Positions 7,089-16,717 of a stretch of DNA of 64,000 bases are shown in pieces; positions within the stretch are counted from its first letter, which is position 1, and each line of letters starts with the position of its first letter. This DNA is from Actinomycetes bacterium. GTDB taxonomy: Bacteria > Actinomycetota > Actinomycetes > Mycobacteriales > Mycobacteriaceae. Where the stretch lies: NCBI GenBank assembly GCA_023404955.1, contig JAEXZY010000027.1, positions 20,566-84,565 on the forward strand, written 5' to 3'. Both the position numbers and the translations under genes were made by a program. The notes beneath the pieces were generated by a model. The model saw only the letters and a program-made list of their open reading frames with translations. It made no database searches and was not told the origin of the DNA.

Positions 7089-8777
7089 CTCCCGCTGCAG
7101 CACCCGGATCGCCTCGATGCGTTCCTTGAGCTGTTCCCGGGTGGCCGCGGCGACCGGCGGCCCACCGCAGCGGCGGCGCAGTTCATTGTGGATCCAGCCG
7201 TGCGGGCGGCCCGTGCGATGGTGGGCCAGGGACACCAGCGTGTTGAGCTCGCGGCGCAACTCGCGCAGCTGCCCATGCGTCGTGGCCGGTACCACGGCGC
7301 CCGATTCGGTGCGCTTCTGCAGCTGTTCGTCTTGGCGTCGGCGCAGCAGATCCCGCATCGAGTTCGCATCCAGCAGACCGGGGATGCCGAGGTAGTCGGC
7401 TTCCTCGTCGCTGCCGGCAGGGGTGGCGGTGCCGAAGGAGGCTCCGTCGAAGATCACCTGGTCCAATTCGGCGTCTGCGCCGAGGTATTCGATCTTGCCC
7501 TCGCCATCGTCGGGCTCGTCGCGCTTCTGCTCGGCCAGCTCTGCGTCGAGGGGATCGTCTTCGGTCTCGCGATGCGGCTTGCCCAGCACATGGTTGCGCT
7601 GGGCTTCCATCTCGCTGGCCAGCATCAGCAGGTTGGGCACTGACGGCAAGAAGATGCTCGCCGTCTCGCCGGGCCGCCGAGACCGCACGAAGCGCCCGAT
7701 CGCCTGCGCGAAGAACAACGGCGTCGACGCGCTGGTGGCGTACACACCGACCGCCAGGCGCGGCACGTCGACGCCCTCGGACACCATCCGCACCGCCACC
7801 AGCCACCGCGACGTGCTTGCCGAGTACTGCGAGATGCGGTCCGAGGCGCCCTTGTCGTCGGAGAGCACCACGGTGGGTGCCTCGCCGGTGATCTTCAGGA
7901 GCAGATCGGCGTAGGCACGCGCCGCGGTCTGGTCGGAGGCGATGATCATGCCGCCGGCGTCGGGCACGTGCTGACGCAGGCCCCGCAGTCGGGTATCGGC
8001 CGCGGCGATCACCGCAGGCATCCACTGCCCGGCCGGATTCAGTGCGGTCTTCCACGCCCGCGCGGTCTGCTCGGCGGTCAACGGCTCGCCGAGCCGGGCC
8101 GCGTGCTCCTCACCGGCGCTGTCGCGCCACCGTGCTTCGCCGGAGTACGCCATGAACATGACCGGGCGAACCACGCCGTCAGCGAGGGCATCGGAGTAGC
8201 CGTAGGTGTGGTCGGCCTTCGAGCGCGCGAACCCGTCCGGCCCGGTCTCGTAGGTGACGAACGGGATCGCGCTGTCGTCGCTGCGGAACGGCGTCCCGGT
8301 CAGCGAGAGGCGTCGCGTTGCATCATCAAAGGCCTCCCGGATAGCGTCGCCCCAGCTCTTGGCGTCACCGCCGTGGTGGATCTCGTCGAACACGACGAGT
8401 GTCTTGCGGTTCTCGGTGCGTACCCGGTGCCGCGACGGGTGGCTGGCCACCTGGGCGTAGGTGACAACGACGCCGTGGTACTCCGATGACGTCTGCGAGT
8501 TCGAGTTCGAGAATCTGGGGTCAAGCGCGATGCCTTGACGGGCCGCGGCTTGTGCCCACTGGATCTTCAGGTGCTCGGTGGGCACCACGATCGTGACCGC
8601 CTCGACGGTGCGCTGGGCCAGCAGTTCGGCGACGATGCGCAGCGCGAACGTCGTCTTCCCGGAACCGGGGGTGGCGACGGCGAGGAAGTCGCGTGGCTGC
8701 GCCGACAGGTATTTGACCAGCGCCCGTCGCTGCCAACCGCGAAGCGTGGGGGTGCTGGGCGCTGCATCAGCCCGCAC
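7077..8777 (-). CDS. DEAD/DEAH-box superfamily 2 helicase
   Basis: ATP-dependent nucleic-acid helicase of 566 residues. Seen in order: LRGWQRRAL (Q-like region), Walker A ATPGSGKT (about 35–42), VVPTEHLKIQWAQAA (Ia), VVFDEIHHGG (DEIH box), SLTGTPFR (III), RMVSEGVDVPRLAVGV (V) and QAIGRFVRSR (VI), an order like ERCC3/RAD25-type SF2 proteins. The C-terminal 150 residues are charged and helical, suggesting a protein or nucleic-acid contact. GTG 8777 is chosen because an AAAGGAG ribosome site lies about eight bases before it. Substrate (DNA or RNA) is unknown. Its 3' terminus is duplicated at 6513–6566. Confidence 0.88.
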   Translation of the reverse strand: MRADAAPSTPTLRGWQRRALVKYLSAQPRDFLAVATPGSGKTTFALRIVAELLAQRTVEAVTIVVPTEHLKIQWAQAAARQGIALDPRFSNSNSQTSSEYHGVVVTYAQVASHPSRHRVRTENRKTLVVFDEIHHGGDAKSWGDAIREAFDDATRRLSLTGTPFRSDDSAIPFVTYETGPDGFARSKADHTYGYSDALADGVVRPVMFMAYSGEARWRDSAGEEHAARLGEPLTAEQTARAWKTALNPAGQWMPAVIAAADTRLRGLRQHVPDAGGMIIASDQTAARAYADLLLKITGEAPTVVLSDDKGASDRISQYSASTSRWLVAVRMVSEGVDVPRLAVGVYATSASTPLFFAQAIGRFVRSRRPGETASIFLPSVPNLLMLASEMEAQRNHVLGKPHRETEDDPLDAELAEQKRDEPDDGEGKIEYLGADAELDQVIFDGASFGTATPAGSDEEADYLGIPGLLDANSMRDLLRRRQDEQLQKRTESGAVVPATTHGQLRELRRELNTLVSLAHHRTGRPHGWIHNELRRRCGGPPVAAATREQLKERIEAIRVLQRELTA

Positions 8778-8868
8778 CCACGACTCCTTTCGACCGAATC
8801 GCAGTCTAGGGCAGGCGCTTCCGTGATCGCATTCGACGCGGCGTGTCCGGGCCCGGCGTGTCTGACGC

Positions 8869-9366
8869 TCACTCGACGAAGTGGTTGTCGTTCTCGATGA
8901 ACCACTCGCGGCGTTCGTCGTCGGTCAGCTCGCCGAGCTGGGCCAACCCCTCGAAGTAGTGCTCCCGCGGAGCGCCGGGGGCGAACAGCATCAACATCGT
9001 CGCCGGTTCGTCGGCCCGGTTGCCGAACCCGTGGATACCGCCCGGCGGGACGTAGAGGAAGTCACCCGCCTTGCCATCGGTCCACTCGCTGCCGTTGTAC
9101 AGCGCGACGGTGCCGGACAGGATGTAGAACGCCTCGCTCATGCCTCGGTGGAAGTGCGGGCCGGGACCCCCGCCGCGCGGTGCGATCTGCACCCGGTACA
9201 GCCCGTAGTCGCCGTCGGTGTCCCCCTGGCTGGCCAGGTAGTGGTACTGCACCAGCCCGAACGCGTCGTAGTCCGGCGCCGCATCGCCACGCTTGAGCCA
9301 GGCACTGACTTCCGGCTCGTCAGCGGTGTAGCGGGCAGGGGGATAGGGCGGAACGACCAGTGACAT
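8869..9366 (-). CDS. Cupin-domain protein
   Basis: Small beta-barrel protein of 165 residues with both cupin metal motifs: GPHFHRGMSEAFYILSG (two His and Glu) and GDFLYVPPGGIHGFGN (His), about residues 70–125. These would hold one divalent metal, as in dioxygenases, isomerases and storage cupins. The enzyme activity cannot be assigned. It is 9 bases downstream of the SDR gene at 9376–10275 on the same strand and probably shares its transcript, hence possibly the same TetR control. Confidence 0.85.
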   Translation of the reverse strand: MSLVVPPYPPARYTADEPEVSAWLKRGDAAPDYDAFGLVQYHYLASQGDTDGDYGLYRVQIAPRGGGPGPHFHRGMSEAFYILSGTVALYNGSEWTDGKAGDFLYVPPGGIHGFGNRADEPATMLMLFAPGAPREHYFEGLAQLGELTDDERREWFIENDNHFVE

Positions 9367-9375
9367 GCGCCCACG

Positions 9376-10275
9376 CTAAACGGGGAAGGTGACTCCGGTG
9401 AGTTCTTCGGACACGGCCCACAGCCGCTGCTGCTGGGCCACGTCGTAGGACTGGTCGTTGGAGGCGACGACGACGGGGTTGCCGCGCTGCTGCCCGATGC
9501 CGTCGGGGCCGTAGTACTGACCGCCGAGCACGCCCGGGTCGGTCGCCGCGCGCAACGTCGGAAGCGCACCGCCGTCGGGGGTCTGTGCGAACAACACCGG
9601 GGCGGCGACCAGGAACGCCCGCTCGATGGGCCGGGGCAGACTCCGGGCCAGCTCGGTGGTGGCGGTACCGGGGTGGGCCGCGACCGCGATCGTCTTTCCT
9701 CGGGGGGCGAGGCGGCGCTCCAACTCGTAGGTGAACATCAGGTTGGCCAGCTTGGACTGGGTGTAGGCGCCCATCCGGCTGTAGCTGCGCTCCCACTGCA
9801 GGTCGTCCCAGTGGATCGCGCCGCCCATCTTGTGGCCGTTGCTGCTGACCGTCACCACCCGGGAGCCGGGGACGTCGAGGATCTTGTCGAGCAACAGCCC
9901 GGTCAGCGCGAAGTGGCCGAGGTGGTTGGTGCCGAACTGCAGCTCGAAGCCGTCCTTCGTGGTGCCCTTGGGGGTGGTCATCACGCCGGCGTTGTTGATC
10001 AGCAGGTCGATGCGCTCGAACCGGCTCTTCAGCGCCTCGGCGGCGGTGCGGATGGAAGTCAGGGACGTCAGGTCCAGCTCTTCGACCTCCACGGCGCCCC
10101 CGATGCGGGCGGCGGCTTGGGCACCCTTGTCGGTGTTGCGAACCGCGATGACGACAGTGGCTCCCTTGCCTGCCAGCGCCTTGGCCGTCTCGAATCCGAG
10201 GCCCGTGTTGGCGCCGGTGATGACCGCGACGCGGCCGGTCTGATCGGGGATGTCGGCGGTCGTCCAGTTCGTCAT
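9376..10275 (-). CDS. Short-chain dehydrogenase/reductase, paralogue of the 2109–3026 gene
   Basis: NAD(P)-dependent oxidoreductase of 299 residues. Cofactor motif TGANTGLGFE, NNAGVM, a serine in VSSNG and catalytic YTQSK followed by LANLMFTYELERRL. The whole chain parallels the SDR at 2109–3026, including the shared ending LTGVxFPV. Start ATG 10275 is supported by AGGAG nine bases upstream. It is transcribed divergently from a TetR gene across a 99-base region rich in inverted repeats, the standard arrangement of a TetR repressor and its target, so expression is probably induced by a ligand of that repressor. Confidence 0.87.
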   Translation of the reverse strand: MTNWTTADIPDQTGRVAVITGANTGLGFETAKALAGKGATVVIAVRNTDKGAQAAARIGGAVEVEELDLTSLTSIRTAAEALKSRFERIDLLINNAGVMTTPKGTTKDGFELQFGTNHLGHFALTGLLLDKILDVPGSRVVTVSSNGHKMGGAIHWDDLQWERSYSRMGAYTQSKLANLMFTYELERRLAPRGKTIAVAAHPGTATTELARSLPRPIERAFLVAAPVLFAQTPDGGALPTLRAATDPGVLGGQYYGPDGIGQQRGNPVVVASNDQSYDVAQQQRLWAVSEELTGVTFPV

Positions 10276-10299
10276 GGTTCTCGCTCCTAGAATGGCGGT

Positions 10300-10355
10300 G
10301 AAGCGGGGCGGCCGCCCCGGTTGATGATCACTATACGGAACGATGGCCCCGCTTC
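10300..10355. promoter_or_regulatory. Nested inverted repeats between SDR and tetR: candidate operator
   Basis: Two symmetric signals lie in the divergent promoter region. A perfect 16-bp palindrome CGGGGCGGCCGCCCCG occupies 10304–10319. A perfect 10-bp inverted repeat pairs GAAGCGGGGC (10300–10309) with GCCCCGCTTC (10346–10355), enclosing a TATACG hexamer (10332–10337) that could be the -10 element for tetR. Shared GCGGGGC cores suggest one protein recognises both. The TetR protein at 10375 is the obvious candidate; this is inference. Confidence 0.5.
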
Positions 10356-10374
10356 GTCGGGTCGGGAGGTTGTG

Positions 10375-10929
10375 ATGAACCGGCCGCTGCGCGCAGACGC
10401 GGCGCGTAATCGCGCGCGGGTGCTGGAGGTCGCTTACGAGACCTTCGCCGCGGAGGGGCTCGCGGTGCCGATCGACGAGATCGCCCGCCGCGCCGGGGTC
10501 GGCGCCGGCACGGTCTATCGGCACTTTCCGGCCAAGGAGGACCTGTTCCGCGCCGTCGTCGACGACCGAATCCGCGCGATCATCACCTGGGGGCAGGAGC
10601 TGCTCGAGACCGTCGCCCCCGGCGAGGCGCTGTTCACCTTCTTGCGCACCCTGGTCCTGAAGTGGGGGGCCGCCGACCGCGGTCTCAGTGAAGCACTCGC
10701 CGGTGCCGGGGTTTCCGTGGAGATGGCGATCCCCGAGATCGAAGACGAGTTCCTGGCGATGCTCGGGGAATTGCTGCGCGCCGCTCAGGACGCGGGCACC
10801 GTGCGCCCGGAGATCGGGGTCGCCGAGGTCAAGGCACTGCTGGTCGGATTGCAGGCGATGCAGGGCTACAACAGCGACGCGGCGAACAGAGTCATCGACG
10901 TGGTGCTGGACGGCCTGCGCGCCAGCTGA
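10375..10929 (+). CDS. TetR-family transcriptional regulator
   Basis: Repressor-type regulator of 184 residues. The N-terminal helix-turn-helix reads VPIDEIARRAGVGAGTVYRH followed by FPAKEDLFRAVV, at about residues 27–55; the C-terminal helical ligand domain is divergent (AIITWGQELLETV onward). ATG 10375 has GGGAGG six bases upstream. Divergent from the SDR–cupin pair and upstream, by 41 bases, of a CtaG-like gene and a VWA gene on the same strand, so it may govern both directions. Confidence 0.9.
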   Translation: MNRPLRADAARNRARVLEVAYETFAAEGLAVPIDEIARRAGVGAGTVYRHFPAKEDLFRAVVDDRIRAIITWGQELLETVAPGEALFTFLRTLVLKWGAADRGLSEALAGAGVSVEMAIPEIEDEFLAMLGELLRAAQDAGTVRPEIGVAEVKALLVGLQAMQGYNSDAANRVIDVVLDGLRAS

Positions 10930-10970
10930 CCCACAGGCTGCCGCCAGGTCGGCAGCGCATAGTGCCGACT

Positions 10971-11840
10971 ATGAGTGCGGCCACCGTTCCGCTGACCTGG
11001 TCGACGGCCGTGGTGAGTTGGCAGTGGAACACGGGTGCAGCGGTGTGCGCGCTGGCAGGGGGCGTCGGGTACGCGCGGTGCTACCGACGGGCCCGCTCTT
11101 CGCTCACCCGTGCGCACGCCCTCAGCTGCGCCGTCGCGGTCGGTCTGTTCGTCATCGCGACCATGAGCATGGTCGGGGTCTACGCACCTGTGCTGTTCTG
11201 GGTGCGGGCCCTGCAGGTGCTGCTGCTCCTGATGGTCATACCGTTCTTCGCCGCGATGAGCCGTCCGGTCACCGCCTTGGGGCTGTTTCCCGACGGCCCC
11301 GTCGCGCGGCTGCTGCTGCATCCTGCGACGACGTCGGTGGCGATGCTCGCGCTGCCCTGGCTGTTCTATCTGACTCCCTGGTACCGCGCCGCGCTGCAGT
11401 ATCCGGCGGTGATGGAGCTGACCGGCGCGCTGATGCTGATCGTCGGCTTCGGCTACTACTACGCGCGGCTGCAGACCGATCCGGTGCCGCGCCGCTACAC
11501 ACAATTGCTCTCGCTGGTCATCAGCATCGTCGAGTCGCTCGGCGACGGTGTGCTCGGCCTGGTGCTGTGGCTCGGCCCCCTGATCGCCGCCGACTACTAC
11601 CGCGGCCTCGGTCGGCACTGGGGTCCGACGATGCGGGTCGACCAGTCCATCGGTGCGGGGGTGCTCTGGTTGGTCGGCGACGTGCTCGGAGTGTTCTTCG
11701 TGCTGGTCCTGATGCGGTGCTTCTCCCACGACGAGAAGCGGCACGCGCGGGTCGTCGACGCCCGATTGGACCGGGAGCCGGAGTCCGGCCTGTGGTGGGA
11801 GAACGATCCCCAGCTGCGCGCGCGGATGGGCCGCGGATGA
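10971..11840 (+). CDS. CtaG-like cytochrome c oxidase assembly family membrane protein
   Basis: Polytopic membrane protein of 289 residues. Hydrophobic segments appear near residues 25–45, 50–75, 80–100, 120–135, 145–165, 180–205 and 235–255. The pattern of paired short loops with W/H residues and the segment VMELTGALMLIVGFGYYYA resemble the Caa3_CtaG family, whose members help insert copper into cytochrome oxidase. ATG 10971 is preferred; GTG 10962 is three codons upstream in frame. Its stop overlaps the start of the VWA gene by 4 bases (ATGA). Function assignment is by family resemblance only, and no oxidase genes are nearby. Confidence 0.65.
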   Translation: MSAATVPLTWSTAVVSWQWNTGAAVCALAGGVGYARCYRRARSSLTRAHALSCAVAVGLFVIATMSMVGVYAPVLFWVRALQVLLLLMVIPFFAAMSRPVTALGLFPDGPVARLLLHPATTSVAMLALPWLFYLTPWYRAALQYPAVMELTGALMLIVGFGYYYARLQTDPVPRRYTQLLSLVISIVESLGDGVLGLVLWLGPLIAADYYRGLGRHWGPTMRVDQSIGAGVLWLVGDVLGVFFVLVLMRCFSHDEKRHARVVDARLDREPESGLWWENDPQLRARMGRG

Positions 11841-12844
11841 CGGTTCCGCTGTTGGGCACCTTCTCGCTGCGCGGCTTCACCCACGCGTGGTTCTTCCTCG
11901 TGCTGGTCGCCGTCCTGGCCCTGCTGGCCGGCTACGTCGTCGCGCAACGGCGCAAGCACCGGCGCCCCCTGCGCTTTGCGAACTTCGACCTGCTCGCCAC
12001 TCTCAGCAAGCCGCCGCGCCGGCGGTGGCGGCATGTGCCCGCGGCGCTGCTGCTCGCCTCGCTGGCACTGCTCACCACCGCGATGGCCGGCCCCACAGAC
12101 CACGTCCGCGTCCCCCGCAACCGGGCGGTGGTCATGCTCGTCATCGATGTCTCGGAGTCGATGTCGGCGACCGACGTCGCGCCGAACCGGCTCGCCGCCG
12201 CCAAAGAGGCCGGCAAGCGTTTCGCCGACGAACTGACCCCCGGTATCAATCTCGGCCTCGTGGAGTTCGCCGGATCTGCGACGCTGCTGATGGCGCCTAC
12301 GCCCGACCACGCCGCGGTGAAGGCGTCCATCGACACCCTGAAAGTCGCCGAGCGCACCGCGACAGGGGAGGGACTGTTCACCGCATTACAGGCCGTCGCC
12401 GCAACCGCCGACGTGCTCGGCGGCGGCGACGGTCCGCCACCGGCACGCATCGTGCTGGAGTCCGACGGCAAGGAGACGGTGCCCGCCGACCCGGAGGAGC
12501 CGCGCGGCGCGTTCACCGCGGCGCGGGCGGCCAAGGATCAGCACGTGCAGATCTCGACGATCTCGTTCGGCACACCCGACGGCACGGTCACGCTGAACGA
12601 CACGCAAGTCCCGGTGCCGGTGGACGACTCGACCCTGCAGACGATCAGCCAGATCTCCGGCGGCGAGACGTTTCACGCCAGCACGCTGGACCAGCTCAAT
12701 CGCGTCTACGACACACTGCAGAGCATCATCGGCTACGACACGGTGCCCGGCGACGCGAGTGCGCCGTGGGCACGGTTGTCGGTGCTGATCCTGGTCGCGG
12801 CGCTGGCCACGGCCGTCGTCGTCGACCGCCGGCTGCCGCGCTGA
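11837..12844 (+). CDS. Membrane-anchored von Willebrand factor A domain protein (copy 1)
   Basis: 335 residues, the length of M. tuberculosis Rv1481. A signal-anchor helix (about 17–36), basic stretch, second hydrophobic helix (LLLASLALLTTAMAG, about 72–86), then an extracytoplasmic or cytoplasmic VWA domain with a complete MIDAS: DVSESMSATD (Asp104, Ser106, Ser108), a Thr in AERTATGEG, and Asp in LESDGKE. A last hydrophobic helix and VVDRRLPR end the protein. Such proteins usually work with a MoxR AAA+ ATPase, which is absent here. Translationally coupled to the CtaG-like gene. Its stop codon abuts that of the second copy at 12845. Confidence 0.85.
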   Translation: MTVPLLGTFSLRGFTHAWFFLVLVAVLALLAGYVVAQRRKHRRPLRFANFDLLATLSKPPRRRWRHVPAALLLASLALLTTAMAGPTDHVRVPRNRAVVMLVIDVSESMSATDVAPNRLAAAKEAGKRFADELTPGINLGLVEFAGSATLLMAPTPDHAAVKASIDTLKVAERTATGEGLFTALQAVAATADVLGGGDGPPPARIVLESDGKETVPADPEEPRGAFTAARAAKDQHVQISTISFGTPDGTVTLNDTQVPVPVDDSTLQTISQISGGETFHASTLDQLNRVYDTLQSIIGYDTVPGDASAPWARLSVLILVAALATAVVVDRRLPR

Positions 12845-13852
12845 TCACACCGGCAGGCGGCGTCCGATCACCAGCGCCAGCAGCGCTCCGACGGCGACGA
12901 GCAGCGCACCCAACCGCAGCCATCCCGTGCTCGCCGGCCCGCGCTCGGTCTGGTAACCGAGTTGATCGTCGACCCGGTCGAAGGCCTGGTTCAGCTCGTC
13001 GACGTCGGCCGCCGACGACGTCTGGCCGCCCGAGAGTTGCGCGACGGTCTTCATCATCTGGTCGCCGACCGGGACAGGCACCGATTGGTTGCCCATCATC
13101 ACGTGCCCGGCAGGCGTGCCGAATGCGATGGTGGTGACGGGAACACCGGCCGCGCGGGCAGCGCGTGCCGCGGTGTAAGCGCCCTGCGGTGCGTCCGGGT
13201 TGGCGGGGTGGTTCTCCTCTCCGTCGGAGAGCACGACGATGCGCGCGGGCGGACGCTGGTCGCGAGGTCCCTGGAGCACAGTGTTGACCGTCTGGATCGA
13301 CTGAAGCGCGGCGAAGATCGCCTGCCCGGTCGCGGTGCTGTCGTCCAGCTGCAGTTTGTCCAGTGCCGCGACGGTCAGCTCGTGGTCGGGGTTGGGCGCG
13401 ACGAGAACCTCTGCGCTGCCGGCGAACGAGATGAGGCCGAGATTCACTCCTGGCGTCACATGGGTGGCGTAGCCGGCGGCGGCCTGTTCAGCGGCCTGCA
13501 GACGCGTCGGAGCAACGTCAGTGGCGCCCATCGACCGCGACACGTCGATGGCGAGCATGACGACGGCGCGGTTGCGGGGCACGCGGATGTCCTGGCTCGG
13601 CTGCGCGACCGCGAGGGTCAGCGGAACCAGCGCGAGCAGCAGCAACGCAGCCGGGAGGTGACGCAGCCGTGGCGCTCGCGACCGTGGGAGAGACGTCGGC
13701 GGTGCCGGGGTGAACCGGGCCAGCCGCCGGCGCCGGCGTCGCGCGGCGACGACGTAGGCCACCAGCAGGAGCGCGGGAGCGGCGAGCAGCGCCAGCCACC
13801 CTGGGCTCTCGAAGCCGGACAGCGACAGCGGACCCAGGCCGGGGACAGTCAC
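12845..13852 (-). CDS. Membrane-anchored von Willebrand factor A domain protein (copy 2)
   Basis: Also 335 residues when started at GTG 13852, whose product VTVPGLGPLSLSGFESP aligns residue for residue with MTVPLLGTFSLRGFTHA of copy 1; this equivalence decides the start over in-frame extensions towards groEL2. Two N-terminal membrane helices, MIDAS DVSRSMGATD, Thr in DDSTATGQA, Asp in LSDGEEN, and a C-terminal helix ending VIGRRLPV. It faces copy 1 tail to tail with no base between the stop codons. Transcribed towards copy 1 from the groEL2 promoter side, so its own promoter must overlap the region upstream of the CIRCE elements. Confidence 0.83.
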   Translation of the reverse strand: MTVPGLGPLSLSGFESPGWLALLAAPALLLVAYVVAARRRRRRLARFTPAPPTSLPRSRAPRLRHLPAALLLLALVPLTLAVAQPSQDIRVPRNRAVVMLAIDVSRSMGATDVAPTRLQAAEQAAAGYATHVTPGVNLGLISFAGSAEVLVAPNPDHELTVAALDKLQLDDSTATGQAIFAALQSIQTVNTVLQGPRDQRPPARIVVLSDGEENHPANPDAPQGAYTAARAARAAGVPVTTIAFGTPAGHVMMGNQSVPVPVGDQMMKTVAQLSGGQTSSAADVDELNQAFDRVDDQLGYQTERGPASTGWLRLGALLVAVGALLALVIGRRLPV

Positions 13853-13915
13853 CGGCCCAGGGTGGACCGTGCGGCTGGCAGGGGCCTGTGATGGGTTTCG
13901 CTGCGCGCTGAGAGC

Positions 13916-13942
13916 CTTGCACTCACCCAGGTCGAGTGCTAA
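13916..13942. promoter_or_regulatory. CIRCE operator 1 (HrcA site) with embedded promoter-like hexamers
   Basis: CTTGCACTC–9 bases–GAGTGCTAA, matching the CIRCE consensus TTAGCACTC-N9-GAGTGCTAA at 16 of 18 arm positions. TTGCAC (13917–13922) and TAAGAA (13940–13945) are 17 bases apart and could be the -35 and -10 of the groEL2 promoter, so bound HrcA would block polymerase and heat shock would release it. Confidence 0.9.
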
Positions 13943-13950
13943 GAATGCTG

Positions 13951-13977
13951 TTGGCACTCGCGACCGGCGAGTGCTAG
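13951..13977. promoter_or_regulatory. CIRCE operator 2 (HrcA site)
   Basis: TTGGCACTC–9 bases–GAGTGCTAG, again 16 of 18 arm positions matching the CIRCE consensus. It starts eight bases after the first element, putting two HrcA dimers on adjacent sites ahead of groEL2; the coding start is 116 bases further on. Confidence 0.9.
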
Positions 13978-14093
13978 GTCGGGACAGTGAGGCCGGGGCC
14001 GCATTTCCGCGAGCACATCCCCAGCCGTCCGTCGCGGGCACTGCGCCTGACCAGCAAGACGTGCATCCCCAATCCCGGAGGAAACACTTCGCA

Positions 14094-15719
<1,626 letters not shown>

Positions 15720-15734
15720 GAAGTCGCCTTCAAG

Positions 15735-15773
15735 AGGCCCGGTCCCGTTCGCGGGGCCGGGCCTTCTTGTTTT
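15735..15773 (+). terminator. Rho-independent terminator of groEL2
   Basis: AGGCCCGGTCCC (15735–15746) pairs with GGGGCCGGGCCT (15753–15764) as a 12-bp stem with one G·U pair and a six-base loop, followed by TCTTGTTTT. It begins 16 bases after the groEL2 stop. Confidence 0.9.
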
Positions 15774-15779
15774 CCCCAA

Positions 15780-15795
15780 CGTGGGCTCTATGCAC
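15780..15795. repeat. Left arm of a 16-bp inverted repeat flanking the DUF559-type gene
   Basis: CGTGGGCTCTATGCAC is the reverse complement of the right arm at 16710–16725 at 15 of 16 positions. It lies just after the groEL2 terminator and 64 bases before the enclosed gene. A shorter third match (GCCCACG) occurs at 15823–15829. Confidence 0.7.
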
Positions 15796-15859
15796 AGGTT
15801 TGGCCCGAAAAGCGCGCAGGAGGCCCACGTTCGTCGGAGGCTGACGCGACGGTGCCCGT

Positions 15860-16717
15860 ATGGAACCCTTCATCGGCAGCGTCGCGGTCCGCGACGGCCA
15901 CCTCACCCGTCGCGCTCTGGCCCGTCATCACCGCCAGGTGTTTCGCGATGTCTACCTTGCGAAGGACGTCGAGCTGACGGCCCGCATCAAAGCGCACGCC
16001 GCATGGCTCGCGACCGGCGCAGTTCTCGGCGGAAGTTCGGCCGCGGCGGTCTTCGGCACCAAGTGGATCGACCCGCGCGCTCCCGCGGAGATCGTCCGAG
16101 CGGACCGACACGCGGCTCCCGGCATGCTCGCCCACTCATGGACGCTCGCCGCAGGGGAGACGTGTCTCGTCGCGGGCGTCGATGCGACGACGCCGGCACG
16201 CACTGCGTTCGATCTCGGCCGGACTCGCCCGCCTGACGAGGCGATCCAGGTCATCGACGCGCTGATGAACGCAACCCGCACATCTGCGGCCGAGATCGCA
16301 GCCGTCGCTGCAGTGCACCCTGGTGCTCGCGGTGTCGAGCGGTTGGCACGCATTCTGCCGCTGGTCGACGGGGGTGCGGAGTCGCCGCAGGAAACCCGGG
16401 TACGGCTCATTCTGGTGCGCGGCGATCTACCGCGGCCCGAGACGCAGATCGTGTTCGAGGGCCTGCGTATCCGGGTGGACATGGGCTGGCGGCAGTGGAA
16501 GGTCGCTGTCGAGTACGACGGTGTTCAGCATTGGAGAGACCGGCGGCAGCGCACGTGGGACATCGATAGGCTGGCTCTGTTGGACGAGGCCGGATGGGCG
16601 GTCATCAGAGTGAGCAGTGACATGCTGCGGCGTCCCGACGTCATCGTCGAACGTGTGCGTGCCAAGCTGCTCGAACGTGGGGCCTGTGCACAGCTTCTCG
16701 GCGGATCCCGTGCATAG
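15860..16717 (+). CDS. DUF559-type endonuclease-like protein with AbiEi-like N-terminal region
   Basis: 285 residues. The N-terminal 80 residues (LTRRALARHHRQVFRDVYLA, then AAWLATGAVLGGSSAAAVFG) resemble the helical DNA-binding region of AbiEi-type proteins. The C-terminal 110 residues carry a PD-(D/E)XK/Vsr-like core: Glu in ESPQETRVRL, Asp in VDMGW, and WKVAVEYDGVQHW with Glu and Asp, then WDIDRLALLDEAGWAVIRV. Proteins of this type are numerous and patchily distributed in mycobacteria, with no known target. No partner toxin, methylase or recombinase adjoins it. The gene is bracketed by a 16-bp inverted repeat whose right arm covers its stop codon. ATG 15860 is the only suitable start. Confidence 0.7.
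   Translation: MEPFIGSVAVRDGHLTRRALARHHRQVFRDVYLAKDVELTARIKAHAAWLATGAVLGGSSAAAVFGTKWIDPRAPAEIVRADRHAAPGMLAHSWTLAAGETCLVAGVDATTPARTAFDLGRTRPPDEAIQVIDALMNATRTSAAEIAAVAAVHPGARGVERLARILPLVDGGAESPQETRVRLILVRGDLPRPETQIVFEGLRIRVDMGWRQWKVAVEYDGVQHWRDRRQRTWDIDRLALLDEAGWAVIRVSSDMLRRPDVIVERVRAKLLERGACAQLLGGSRA

Noticed and set aside
12845..14093. Longer start for the second VWA gene reaching into the groEL2 leader
   Set aside because: It would run across both CIRCE elements; GTG 13852 gives a protein matching its twin end to end.
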